Shown here piece after piece: positions 8,318 through 15,737 of a DNA stretch of 64,000 nt. Location: NCBI GenBank assembly GCA_964351495.1, contig CAYGOC010000002.1, positions 1 through 64,000 of the forward strand, given 5' to 3'. The position numbers were made by a program, and so were the translations under genes. The notes under the pieces are model-generated. The model was not told the DNA's origin and ran no database searches. It was given only the letters and a program-made list of their open reading frames with translations. The stretch comes from CAYGOC01 sp964351495 (GTDB lineage: Bacteria; Chlamydiota; Chlamydiia; Chlamydiales; SM23-39). How positions within the stretch are numbered: position 1 is the stretch's first letter; each line of letters begins with the position of its first letter.

Positions 8318-9645
8318 GCCTCTTTGTATTCTTGTAATTTATTGCGAAGCGTTCTAGGGCTAATTCCGAGCGATTTGGCAGCGTTTTCTTTGTGGTAATT
8401 GAGTTTTTTTAATCGTTCCAAGATAGATCTTCTTTCCATTTCTTTTAGGGAGGGCTCCTCTAAAAAGAATTCTTTTTTTTTGCTTTCTAAGGCAAAGTCT
8501 TCCTCATCCAAAATTTTTTTACTGCTTAACACAGTAGCTCTTTCAATAAGATTGGCAAGCTCCCTTACATTACCAGGCCAAGAATAGGAAAGAAGCATTT
8601 CCTCTGCTTTAGGAGAAAGTGTTTTTATTTCTTTGTGATTTTCTTGGCAAAATTGTACTAAAAAATGGTTTGCCAAAAGAAGGATGTCTTCTTTTCTCTC
8701 TCTTAAAGGGGGAATGTGAATGGGTACTACGTTCAATCTGTAGTATAAATCTTCTCGAAAGACTTTTTCTTTTATGGCTTCTTTCATATTTCTGTTTGAA
8801 GTAGCGATGATTCTGACATCTACTTTTTGAGATTTCTCTGAGCCTACTCTTTCAAAAGTTCCCTCTTGTACAGCACGGAGCAGTTTTGCTTGTAAATTTA
8901 AGGGGATCTCGGTCACCTCATCTAGTAAAAGAGTGCCTTTATGAGCTAGTTCAAACCTTCCTATTCTTCTTTGCAAGGCTCCTGTAAAGGCCCCTTTTTC
9001 ATGCCCGAAAAACTCTGACTCAACTAAATTCTCTGCTATAGCAGCGCAGTTTACTCTGATAAAGGGTTTTTCTTTTCTAAAGGATAAGTAGTGTAAAGAA
9101 GAGGCTAGCACTTCCTTGCCGGTTCCCGATTCTCCTGTTACAAAGACATGAGCATGACTTTTGGCTATTTTTTCTACGTCAAGAAAGAGCTTTTGCATGA
9201 TAGGGCTTTTATATTGCAAAACATAGGAGCTTTTCTGAGAGCTGATTTGTTGCTTCAAGGAGAAGTTTTCTTGGATTAAGGCTTCATGCTGTGCTGCTTT
9301 TTTCAAGAGGGCTTCTAGTACCTGTAAAGAGAAGGGCTTGATTAAATAGTTAAAGGCCCCAAGTTTCATGGCTTCTACCGCATTTTCTACAGAAGCAAAG
9401 GCAGTCATAACCAAGACTAAAGCATGAGGAGAAGCCTCTTTTGTTTTTTTGAGCACTTCTAGGCCAGAGGCTTCCGGCATTTTCATGTCGGTAAGCACTA
9501 GGTCAAAGTTCTCTTTTTCTAAAAGTGCTAATGCTTCTTTCCCATTTTTAGCGAGAAAGACTCTATTTTTTTTTCTTTGGAAGTATTCCTCTAAAAAGGA
9601 GCGAATTAAAAAGTCATCATCAGCTACTAAAACGGTTTGCATCAA
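8314..9645 (-). CDS. ctcC: Sigma-54-dependent response regulator CtcC (NtrC/AtoC type)
   Basis: 443 residues in three parts. The receiver domain (1-120) has phospho-acceptor Asp in LVLTDMKMPEASG and the KPF lysine. The AAA+ sigma-54 activator domain (about 140-370) has Walker A GESGTGKE, the sigma-54 contact loop GAFTGA, and WPGNVREL. A C-terminal Fis-type helix-turn-helix (about 405-440, NAAKSLGISPRTLRNKL) follows. It remodels sigma-54 RNA polymerase on its promoters after phosphorylation by CtcB. It lies 3 bp after ctcB, so they form one operon. From memory, Chlamydia CtcC lacks the DNA-binding domain, so the complete helix-turn-helix here is notable. Confidence 0.94.
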   Translation of the reverse strand: MMQTVLVADDDFLIRSFLEEYFQRKKNRVFLAKNGKEALALLEKENFDLVLTDMKMPEASGLEVLKKTKEASPHALVLVMTAFASVENAVEAMKLGAFNYLIKPFSLQVLEALLKKAAQHEALIQENFSLKQQISSQKSSYVLQYKSPIMQKLFLDVEKIAKSHAHVFVTGESGTGKEVLASSLHYLSFRKEKPFIRVNCAAIAENLVESEFFGHEKGAFTGALQRRIGRFELAHKGTLLLDEVTEIPLNLQAKLLRAVQEGTFERVGSEKSQKVDVRIIATSNRNMKEAIKEKVFREDLYYRLNVVPIHIPPLRERKEDILLLANHFLVQFCQENHKEIKTLSPKAEEMLLSYSWPGNVRELANLIERATVLSSKKILDEEDFALESKKKEFFLEEPSLKEMERRSILERLKKLNYHKENAAKSLGISPRTLRNKLQEYKEA

Positions 9646-9648
9646 AGT

Positions 9649-10911
9649 CTATCTCCTTATGGGGAGGGCTAGAGTAAAAGAGGTCCCTTTTCCTATCTGG
9701 GAGCGTACTTCTATTTTCCCTCTGTGAGCTTGTATGATTTTGTGGGTTTCTGCAAGACCTAGGCCATTTCCCTCTTCTTTAGTAGTAAAAAAAGGAGAAA
9801 AAATGTTTTCCAGGTCTTTTTCGGGTATTCCTATCCCTTCATCAGAAATGGTAAGAAGCATCGTTTGGTCTTGTTTTAATAAAGAAAGGGTTACCTTGCC
9901 TCCTTCTTGCATAGATTGAAACGCATTTATGAGAAGGTTCCAAAGGCAAGAGCGCATGGCATCTTTGTCAAAAGGGACAAACAAAGGATCATCCGATATA
10001 TGAATCTCCAGGGTATACTTTTTACTAAACTTAGGATCCATAATTAAAAATTTACAGGTATTTCTTAAAAACATAGAAAAGTCAAAAGAGCCTATTTTTA
10101 GCTCTAAAGGTCTACAGTATAAAAGGACCTTTTCTACGAGTTTATCCAAGGTCTTTACCCCTTCTATAATATAGTCTACTTTTTCTTTGTGAGAGCTATT
10201 GGTTAGATCTTGGTATAATAAAGAGGCATATCCACGGATTCCCCCTAAAGGATTTTTAATTTCATGAGCAATAGTAGCGGCCATTTCCCCTAAGTGTTCT
10301 AGTCTGCTAGATCTATGGGTGATCTGTTTTAGTTTTTCAAATTCCGTAATATCTTTTAACAGTAAAAGAAGCCCCCCATAGGGATTTTCCCCATCAGATA
10401 AAAAGGAGGAGGTTACCTCTATTTCTTTTTTTTCTTTTTCTGAGAAATGGGTGAAGTAACTCAAAGAGGTAACCATACCAAACCCGAGCGCATCCTTTAA
10501 AGAAAACCCAAAGAAGGTATCTTTAAAAAACCGGCTATACTTTTGAAATAAGATAGAGGACTCTGGTATTTTTAAGATTTTTTCTGCTGCTTTATTATAG
10601 GACAAGATGGTTCCATCCATATGGATGAATATAATTCCTTGGGAGATGTTTTTTAAAAGGCTATTTAAGTAAGAAGAGGTTGTTTTTAGCTGAACGATAC
10701 TTTTTTCCAGCTCTTCATGGGTGTTTTCCAAGTTGGAGTGGGTCTTTTTGAGCTCTTGTTTTAGTTCTAGATAGTTTTTTTTGATCCTGTGGCTTTCTTC
10801 AGAAAACAGATAGAAAGCCTTAGATAAATGGCGCATGCCTTCTTCTAAACTTTTACTGTTTAAAGCCAAAGAGGCGGTCTCTTTGAGCTTTTCTTCTAAT
10901 GACTCATGCAT
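9649..10911 (-). CDS. ctcB: Sensor histidine kinase CtcB (cytoplasmic, PAS-containing)
   Basis: 420 residues. An N-terminal coiled coil (about 40-95) leads to a PAS domain (ISQGIIFIHMDGTILSYNKAAEKIL, about 105-200). HisKA follows with the phosphorylated His in IAHEIKNPLGGIRG, then a HATPase_c domain with the N box (LWNLLINAFQSM), G1 (ISDEGIGIP) and G2 (GNGLGLA) boxes. There is no signal peptide or membrane span, so it senses an internal cue. AGGGGG precedes ATG 10911. It is the cognate kinase of CtcC, encoded immediately downstream. The pair is the conserved chlamydial route to sigma-54 transcription. Confidence 0.94.
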   Translation of the reverse strand: MHESLEEKLKETASLALNSKSLEEGMRHLSKAFYLFSEESHRIKKNYLELKQELKKTHSNLENTHEELEKSIVQLKTTSSYLNSLLKNISQGIIFIHMDGTILSYNKAAEKILKIPESSILFQKYSRFFKDTFFGFSLKDALGFGMVTSLSYFTHFSEKEKKEIEVTSSFLSDGENPYGGLLLLLKDITEFEKLKQITHRSSRLEHLGEMAATIAHEIKNPLGGIRGYASLLYQDLTNSSHKEKVDYIIEGVKTLDKLVEKVLLYCRPLELKIGSFDFSMFLRNTCKFLIMDPKFSKKYTLEIHISDDPLFVPFDKDAMRSCLWNLLINAFQSMQEGGKVTLSLLKQDQTMLLTISDEGIGIPEKDLENIFSPFFTTKEEGNGLGLAETHKIIQAHRGKIEVRSQIGKGTSFTLALPIRR

Positions 10912-10964
10912 TTTGATCCCCCTCTAAAACTGGACTATAAAAAAAAATCTGAAAAAGTACTACT

Positions 10965-11177
10965 ATGGAGTCAAAAAAAAGGATTATGAGAGCTGTTTTA
11001 TTAGTGCTATGTACATGTTTCTTTTTCTCTTGCAGTGACTTAGAGCTTTCTGAAAGGGAGAGAGATCAAAGGGAAAAAGCAGAAGGGGAGTTTATTGAAA
11101 GAGACAAAGATGAGGTAATCTACCCCTATGAAATCCCCAAACTTCAGAAAAGATCTCCCTACAAGTGGGAAAAATAG
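10965..11177 (+). CDS. Small predicted lipoprotein
   Basis: 70 residues. A basic start (ESKKRIMR) and hydrophobic stretch AVLLVLCTCFFF lead to a lipobox-like FFSC at about residue 23, so the mature protein would be a lipid-anchored acidic peptide of about 48 residues (SDLELSERERDQREKAEG). An internal ATG at 10986 has AGGA just upstream and is an alternative start that keeps the signal. It is divergent from ctcB with a 53-bp gap. No family is recognised. The lipoprotein call rests on the signal shape only. Confidence 0.68.
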   Translation: MESKKRIMRAVLLVLCTCFFFSCSDLELSERERDQREKAEGEFIERDKDEVIYPYEIPKLQKRSPYKWEK

Positions 11178-11228
11178 GGGAGATTGCTTTAATTGGTTTT
11201 TCTATGCTACAGTCTATTCTCAACTTCA

Positions 11229-11311
11229 GCCGATGTGGTGAAATGGTAGACACGGCAGATTCAAAATCTGCTCTTAGCAATAAGGTGCTGGTTCGAGTCC
11301 GGTCATCGGCA
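11229..11311 (+). tRNA. tRNA-Leu (anticodon CAA)
   Basis: Class II tRNA of 83 nt: acceptor GCCGATG/CATCGGC with discriminator A, anticodon stem GCAGA/TCTGC around TTCAAAA giving anticodon CAA, long variable arm, and T-arm CTGGTTCGAGTCCGG. CCA is not encoded. It marks the left border of the accessory island that starts 67 bp downstream. Confidence 0.96.
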
Positions 11312-11378
11312 AAGTTTCTTGTCATTTTCTTTTATTTAAAATATAAGTTTACATTTTGTTGTTTCAAAGAGGTAGTTT

Positions 11379-12113
11379 ATGGCAAATGAAGTAGAAGAAA
11401 AAACCTCAAAAATTGCCGTTTTTAAAGGCAAAGAAATCCGAAAGACTATCTACCAGGGAGAGTGGTTCTTTTCCGTTATAGATATCGTTGCTGTTTTAAC
11501 AGAAAGCTCTAATCCTCGAAGATATTGGTCAGATTTAAAACTTCAATTAGTTGAAAAAGAAGGCTTTAGTCAACTGTACGGAAAAATCGTACAGTTGAAA
11601 TTAAAAGCTCCTGATGGAAAGATGCGTGAAACCGACACAGCAAATACGGAGACCGTTTTTAGGATTATCCAATCTATTCCCTCTAAAAAAGCAGAGGCTT
11701 TTAAGAGGTGGCTTGCAAAAGTAGGCTATGAACGTATCCAAGAGATAGAAGATCCAGAACTTTCCGTAAAACGGAGCCGGGCTATTTACAAAGCCAAGGG
11801 ATATCCAGATGATTGGATTGAAAAAAGGATGCGCGGTATAGCTGTCCGTGAGCAATTAACCAATGAGTGGGAAAAACGGGGAGTAAAAGAAGAAAAAGAA
11901 TATGCCATTTTAACCGCTGAAATAGCGGAGGCAACTTTTGGGTTAAAACCTTGCGATCATAAAAAGTTAAAAGGGCTTCAAAAACAGAATCTTCGTGATC
12001 ATATGACAGATCTTGAACTAATTTTCACTATGCTTAGCGAAGCATCCACTACAGAGATCGCTATTCGGAAAGATGCTCAAGGATTTCCGCAGAATAAAAA
12101 AGCATGCTCTTAG
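11379..12113 (+). CDS. Bro-N domain protein, C-terminus probably lost by frameshift
   Basis: 244 residues. The N-terminal Bro-N domain (about 14-110) is the DNA-binding module of baculovirus BRO proteins and phage antirepressors, here with GEWFFSVIDIVAVLTES and the FRIIQSIPSKKAEAF block. A second conserved block (MRGIAVREQLTNEWEKRGV, then LTAEIAEATFG) is typical of chromosomal members. Relatives usually continue with an arginine/lysine-rich tail after NKKA, but here the frame stops at ACS. The +1 frame carries on with KKHALSKSSKAV, so a frameshift near 12095-12105 probably removed the tail. It lies directly after tRNA-Leu. Partly repeated at 15620-15737. Likely mobile-element cargo; function not established. 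Confidence 0.8.
   Translation: MANEVEEKTSKIAVFKGKEIRKTIYQGEWFFSVIDIVAVLTESSNPRRYWSDLKLQLVEKEGFSQLYGKIVQLKLKAPDGKMRETDTANTETVFRIIQSIPSKKAEAFKRWLAKVGYERIQEIEDPELSVKRSRAIYKAKGYPDDWIEKRMRGIAVREQLTNEWEKRGVKEEKEYAILTAEIAEATFGLKPCDHKKLKGLQKQNLRDHMTDLELIFTMLSEASTTEIAIRKDAQGFPQNKKACS
11571..11597. repeat. Perfect 10-bp inverted repeat inside the Bro-N gene
   Basis: CAACTGTACG at 11571-11580 is followed after 7 bp by its exact complement CGTACAGTTG at 11588-11597. It would form a stable hairpin in the mRNA or act as a dyad binding site within the coding region. Confidence 0.75.
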
Positions 12114-12180
12114 CAAGAGTAGCAAGGCTGTTTTTCTCTATAAAGGAAAGCTTTTAGCTCATAAATTTTTCGCATTCCTT

Positions 12181-12202
12181 CGATTATCTGGTTCGATAAT
12201 CG
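12181..12202. repeat. Perfect 8-bp inverted repeat in the Bro-N/nuclease spacer
   Basis: CGATTATC and GATAATCG are separated by 6 bp. The 290-bp spacer from 12114 to 12403 has no gene beyond the out-of-frame remnant of the Bro-N tail. A second, longer palindrome follows at 12307-12332. Both are candidates for operator or element-end sequences. Confidence 0.65.
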
Positions 12203-12306
12203 TCCGGCCACCTTGCAAATTTCCAGAAGTATTTTTCATAAATATAGAATTTTTTAGTCATCAGCTAAGAAATTACTTGCTAAAATTGTAGCCTGCTTTC
12301 TACAGA

Positions 12307-12332
12307 CCATTTTGTTAAGCTCAACAAAATGG
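12307..12332. repeat. Perfect 10-bp inverted repeat upstream of the PDDEXK nuclease
   Basis: CCATTTTGTT at 12307-12316 and AACAAAATGG at 12323-12332 are separated by 6 bp. The repeat is about 90 bp before the nuclease start. It lacks a clean U-tract, so an operator or element boundary is as likely as a terminator. Confidence 0.6.
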
Positions 12333-12418
12333 TGGATTCTCGCCGTTCATAAATTCCTTGTTACTTTGTTTGTGTTAAAATATATTTTTATCTCTTTTCA
12401 ACATTGCAAAGGAAGTTT

Positions 12419-13474
12419 ATGAAAGGCATTTCATTAGAATACTCAAGTTTATTGGAAAAATTGAAAAAGGATATCCAAGAAACTCAATTAAGAGCTATCC
12501 ATTCAGCTACTAAAGAGCTTATTTCTCTTTATTGGAGGATGGGGAGGTTATTAGTTATAAATGTTGAAAAGGCGGGCTGGGGAAATAAAGTTATTGAGCA
12601 GCTTGCAAGAGATATAGCTAATGCGTTCCCTGGTATTACTGGATTTTCCTATAGAAACTTTTACTTTATGAAGCAGTTTGCAGAAAGCTACCCCCAAGGG
12701 ATTTCTGAAACAGCTGTTTCACAAATTCCCTGGGGACATAACATCATTTTACTGCAAAAGATACAGTCTTCCAAAGAAAGACTTTGGTACGCAGAACAAT
12801 CAGTGGAGCATGGATGGAGTCGTAGCATGCTTATGACTTGGATAGAATCAGATTTATTTAATAGACAGGGGAAGGCAATAACAAACTTTAGAAAAACTCT
12901 CCCTCCTTTACAGTCAGATATGGCAGAACAAATCTTAAAAGATCCTTACAACTTACAATTTATGACTTTAGAGGCTTCTTATAGAGAAAAAGAGCTAGAA
13001 CAAGGCCTTATTGAACATCTTCAAAAGTTTCTTGTTGAACTAGGAGAAGGATTTGCTTTTATGGGGAGGCAGTACCGTATCGAGGTAGAAGGTGAAGATC
13101 ATTGGATTGATTTGCTTTTTTATCACGTTAAATTGAGATGTTATATTGTAATAGAGCTAAAAGCAACCTCTTTTGACCCTAGAGATGCTGGTCAAATGAA
13201 CTTCTATTTATCTGCTGTAGATGACCTTTTAAAACATCCTCAAGATCAACCTTCCATGGGTATTTTACTTTGTAAAACAAAGAATCAAGTTAAAGTGGAG
13301 TACGCACTAAGAGGATGTTCTAGTCCAATTGGAGTAAGTAGTTATGAAACCAAGATTATGAAAAGTTTACCTAAAAATTTACGCTCTAAACTTCCTACTG
13401 TAGAAGAAATTGAAGCTGAGTTATCAAGGCCAAAATCTTTGAAGAAAAAGGTGCTATCAGAAGTAAGAGGATAG
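12419..13474 (+). CDS. DUF1016 / PDDEXK nuclease-domain protein (YhcG-like)
   Basis: 351 residues. The N-terminal DUF1016_N region has LYWRMGRLL, GWGNKVIEQLARD and FPGITGFSYRNFYFMKQF. The C-terminal DUF1016 nuclease domain has YRIEVEGEDHWIDLLFYH and CYIVIELKATSF, giving the D...ExK catalytic spacing of PD-(D/E)xK nucleases, near residues 220-255. I start at ATG 12419 because AAGGAAG lies 5 bases upstream; an earlier ATG (12404) would place that site inside the gene. These proteins are widespread accessory genes often near restriction or transposable elements; their role is unsettled. A deleted second copy of its 3' half lies at 15402-15592. Confidence 0.85.
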   Translation: MKGISLEYSSLLEKLKKDIQETQLRAIHSATKELISLYWRMGRLLVINVEKAGWGNKVIEQLARDIANAFPGITGFSYRNFYFMKQFAESYPQGISETAVSQIPWGHNIILLQKIQSSKERLWYAEQSVEHGWSRSMLMTWIESDLFNRQGKAITNFRKTLPPLQSDMAEQILKDPYNLQFMTLEASYREKELEQGLIEHLQKFLVELGEGFAFMGRQYRIEVEGEDHWIDLLFYHVKLRCYIVIELKATSFDPRDAGQMNFYLSAVDDLLKHPQDQPSMGILLCKTKNQVKVEYALRGCSSPIGVSSYETKIMKSLPKNLRSKLPTVEEIEAELSRPKSLKKKVLSEVRG

Positions 13475-13510
13475 GTTGTAGGTTTGTTAAGGGGGGGGTA
13501 ATACTAGAGG

Positions 13511-13915
13511 GACTTATGAGATTCTAATGATACAGCTAAGCAACTATGTAGATTGACTCCGGTTCCTTGATGATGACCTATTGGGCCTAGACCTGTAGTA
13601 GCTTCTCTACTGCTATAATCGAGAACACTTCCATCTTGGATAAATAAAACCGGATTTTTTCGATTTTTAGCTAAATCAAAAACTTGAGACCAATGACTTT
13701 CTTGTAGAGCTTGATGGGTAACGTCTTCTTCGTTTAATAAACGATAGGCAGCTTTGATATCACTTCACGATAGCCATTGCTCGAGGAAGGCTAACTGCTG
13801 GATTTTGTAATAGATGCTGAGCCAATTTAATTGTTCTTTGGTTACGTCTTTTGTCTCCAAGTTGAACATGAGTCCATGTTTTTTCTATCCATTCGAATGA
13901 GTGTTCTTTAAACAT
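13511..13915 (-). pseudogene. IS4-family transposase remnant (N-terminal part, frameshifted)
   Basis: From ATG 13915, preceded by AGGAGGG, the minus strand reads MFKEHSFEWIEKTW, then THVQLGDKRRNQRTIKLAQHL and NPAVSLPRAMAI. This is the N-terminal DNA-binding domain of IS4-type transposases. A stop follows near 13763, after a frameshift. The next frame resumes with DIKAAYRLLNEEDVTHQAL and VLFIQDGSVLDYSS, then GLGPIGHHQGTGVNLHSCLAV, which is the first DDE strand and its aspartate. Homology ends near 13511, so the central and C-terminal catalytic parts are missing. It is a dead, truncated insertion sequence abutting the end of the nuclease-gene repeat unit. Confidence 0.85.
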
Positions 13916-13996
13916 TGGATCCCTCCTAGAAAATTTAAAGGAGGAAATATAAACTAAATATTTTTAAAAATGTGGGTAACTTCAAGGGCTTTATCC

Positions 13997-14028
13997 ATGG
14001 GGAGTCGTCAATGGAGACTGTCCCCCAT
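13997..14028. repeat. Imperfect inverted repeat near the transposase remnant
   Basis: ATGGGGA at 13997-14003 pairs with TCCCCCAT at 14021-14028 (one bulge), extended inward by GTC/GAC. The 180 bp from 13916 to 14095 hold no gene. This repeat could be a leftover end of the IS4-type element or a terminator for one of its neighbours. Confidence 0.45.
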
Positions 14029-14095
14029 TTTCCTCAGTATTCATTCCCCACTGTGCCGTGAGTGTGCCACGAAAAATCATAACTCAAAAATGTTT

Positions 14096-15247
14096 CTATA
14101 CTAAGTGATCCGGCTTTAATCTTAGCAAAAACTGCTCTAAGGGAATACAATCAACACCTTTGATTTTTCGGCGCTCTTTCCCTAGGTAAACACATAGAGG
14201 AATTGCTTCGGGATACCCCTTACAAAAAGTTTGCAACCCTTTTAAATCTTTAAAATTAACGTCCGAACCTCTTTTCACTTCTATTGCCCAAAATCCTTTA
14301 GGACCGTAAATAATGAAATCTACTTCAACTTGGCTTCTTGTCCGCCAATAGCAAAATTGATGCGGCTCTTTTTGCAACTGTACCCAGGCTCTTAAATGTT
14401 GTCCTACTAGTCCTTCTAACGCCGGACCTTCTAGCTCCGCTTCTTTATCTATCGGACCTTTAGGTCTTAAACTTCGAAATATCCCAACATCAAAATAATA
14501 AAACTTTGAGTGACTAACAAGTGATCGTTTTGCGCGTCTTGTAAAAACAGGAAGACGAAAAGAAATAAGTAAATCCTCTAATATTTGAAGATAATTATCG
14601 ACTGTTGTTCGCTTTACCTGCGCTTCTCTAGCAATTTCATTTACATTCAAAACATTTCCATGAGAGAAACTACAAACCTCTAAAAATCTTGCAAAGTCAC
14701 CTACCTGTCGGACTAACCCTTCAGCGATAACTTCTTCTCGTAAATAAACGCCTACATAATTCAAAACTTTTTCCCAAGGATCTTCAGCTTGCCAGACCAT
14801 AGGCAATAAGCCCACTTTCAAAGATTTTTGCAAGTCAAAATCTGAACCTAATTCTGAAACAAAAAAAGGTGGCATAATTCTTAATAAAGCTCTTCCTCCC
14901 AAAAGATTTCCTACTTCTCTGCGGAGTTTTCTTGCACTACTTCCTGTCATAATAAATTGAATGCCTTTTTTTTCTTCTATTAAAGAATGAATTACAGGCA
15001 AGAGAGAGGGTGCGCGTTGAATTTCATCCAAAATTAATACATCCCCACTAACCATTAAATCTGTGACTTCTAGAAGCCTCTCTGGCTTACTCATATATCG
15101 TCTTTCTTGCTCAGGTATTAGCAAATCGATTCGAGTAGCTTTTGGATAAGCATGCTTCAGCCATGTGGATTTTCCTGTTCCCCTGGGCCCTAGAAGAAAA
15201 AAGCTCTCTTTTGGTGGAGATATTAGCCTCTGAAAGTATTCTTGCAA
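14096..15247 (-). CDS. AAA-family ATPase with DUF4143 domain
   Basis: 383 residues. N-terminal AAA_14 ATPase: Walker A GPRGTGKST near residue 22 and Walker B DVLILDEIQRAP near residue 70, followed by FIMTGSSARKL. The C-terminal DUF4143 has a winged-helix-like patch (NVNEIAREAQVKRTTVDNYLQILEDL) and a nuclease-like ending EVDFIIYGPKGFWAIEVKRG. These mobile orphan ATPases are scattered among bacteria and archaea. Their function is unproven, and some resemble restriction-like PD-(D/E)xK proteins. It sits inside the island between the two copies of the Bro-N/nuclease repeat. The inverted repeat at 15261-15287 is a likely operator. Confidence 0.87.
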   Translation of the reverse strand: MQEYFQRLISPPKESFFLLGPRGTGKSTWLKHAYPKATRIDLLIPEQERRYMSKPERLLEVTDLMVSGDVLILDEIQRAPSLLPVIHSLIEEKKGIQFIMTGSSARKLRREVGNLLGGRALLRIMPPFFVSELGSDFDLQKSLKVGLLPMVWQAEDPWEKVLNYVGVYLREEVIAEGLVRQVGDFARFLEVCSFSHGNVLNVNEIAREAQVKRTTVDNYLQILEDLLISFRLPVFTRRAKRSLVSHSKFYYFDVGIFRSLRPKGPIDKEAELEGPALEGLVGQHLRAWVQLQKEPHQFCYWRTRSQVEVDFIIYGPKGFWAIEVKRGSDVNFKDLKGLQTFCKGYPEAIPLCVYLGKERRKIKGVDCIPLEQFLLRLKPDHLV

Positions 15248-15260
15248 AATTACACCTTAA

Positions 15261-15287
15261 TTGGAATATTTACTGTAATTATTCCAA
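15261..15287 (-). promoter_or_regulatory. Inverted repeat upstream of the DUF4143 ATPase (possible operator)
   Basis: TTGGAATA at 15261-15268 and TATTCCAA at 15280-15287 are perfect 8-bp arms around an 11-bp spacer. The dyad lies 14 bp upstream of the ATPase start codon, where a repressor would block expression. Confidence 0.5.
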
Positions 15288-15401
15288 ATCAAATAGAATT
15301 TTGCAACTTTCTTATTTAAATTGCCTGTTATTAGATATTTAAACCCGTCTCTTCTGTGTCAATAAAAGATATATAGTAGTTTAAATCACAAATTTCGGTT
15401 T

Positions 15402-15592
15402 TCAAAAGTTTCTTGTTGAACTAGGGGGAGGATTTGCTTTTATGGGGAGGCAGTACCGTGTCGAGGTAGAAGGTGAAGGTCATTGGATTGATTTACTTTT
15501 TTATCAAGGCCAAAATCTTTGAAGAAAAAGGTGCTATCAGAAGTAAGAGGATAGGTTGTAGGTTTGTTAAGGAGGATAATACTAGAGGGTCT
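15402..15592 (+). pseudogene. Deleted duplicate of the PDDEXK nuclease gene end
   Basis: 15402-15506 nearly repeats 13021-13125, and 15507-15592 nearly repeats 13427-13510. The 301 bp between are missing. The breakpoint is a 6-bp direct repeat, TTATCA, present at 13120-13125 and 13421-13426 in the intact copy. Only a handful of substitutions and a shorter G-run separate the copies, so the duplication is fairly recent. It has no start codon and cannot encode a working protein. Confidence 0.9.
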
Positions 15593-15619
15593 TGTATCGG
15601 CTTAACTAACTTTTATGTG

Positions 15620-15737
15620 AAAAAGCGTGCTCTTAGTAAAAGAAGAAAAAGAATATGCCATTTTAACAGCAGAGATAGCAGAAGCGACTTTTGGGGTAAA
15701 ACCTTCTGATCATAAAAAGTTAAAAGGGCTTCAAAAA
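15620..15737 (+). pseudogene. Fragments of a second Bro-N gene copy
   Basis: 15620-15636 resembles the 3' end of the Bro-N gene around 12098-12115. 15637-15737 resembles its interior around 11884-11986 (KEEKEYAILTAEIAEATFG), with synonymous and other substitutions. The two pieces are joined in rearranged order. With the adjacent nuclease fragment this shows that the Bro-N/nuclease pair was once present twice. The fragment ends at the last codon of the minus-strand orphan starting at 15738. Confidence 0.82.

Noticed and set aside
11165..11389. Open frame of 74 codons over tRNA-Leu(CAA)
   Set aside because: It is antiparallel-free readthrough of the tRNA gene itself; a tRNA explains the sequence.
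12073..12291. 72-codon frame after the Bro-N gene
   Set aside because: No ribosome site; it is the shifted tail of Bro-N followed by non-coding sequence.
15593..15636. Right attachment site matching the tRNA-Leu 3' end (ATCGGC at 15596-15601)
   Set aside because: Only six bases match, which is expected by chance.
15473..15709. 78-codon frame over the duplicated fragments
   Set aside because: Built from out-of-frame remnants of the nuclease and Bro-N genes.
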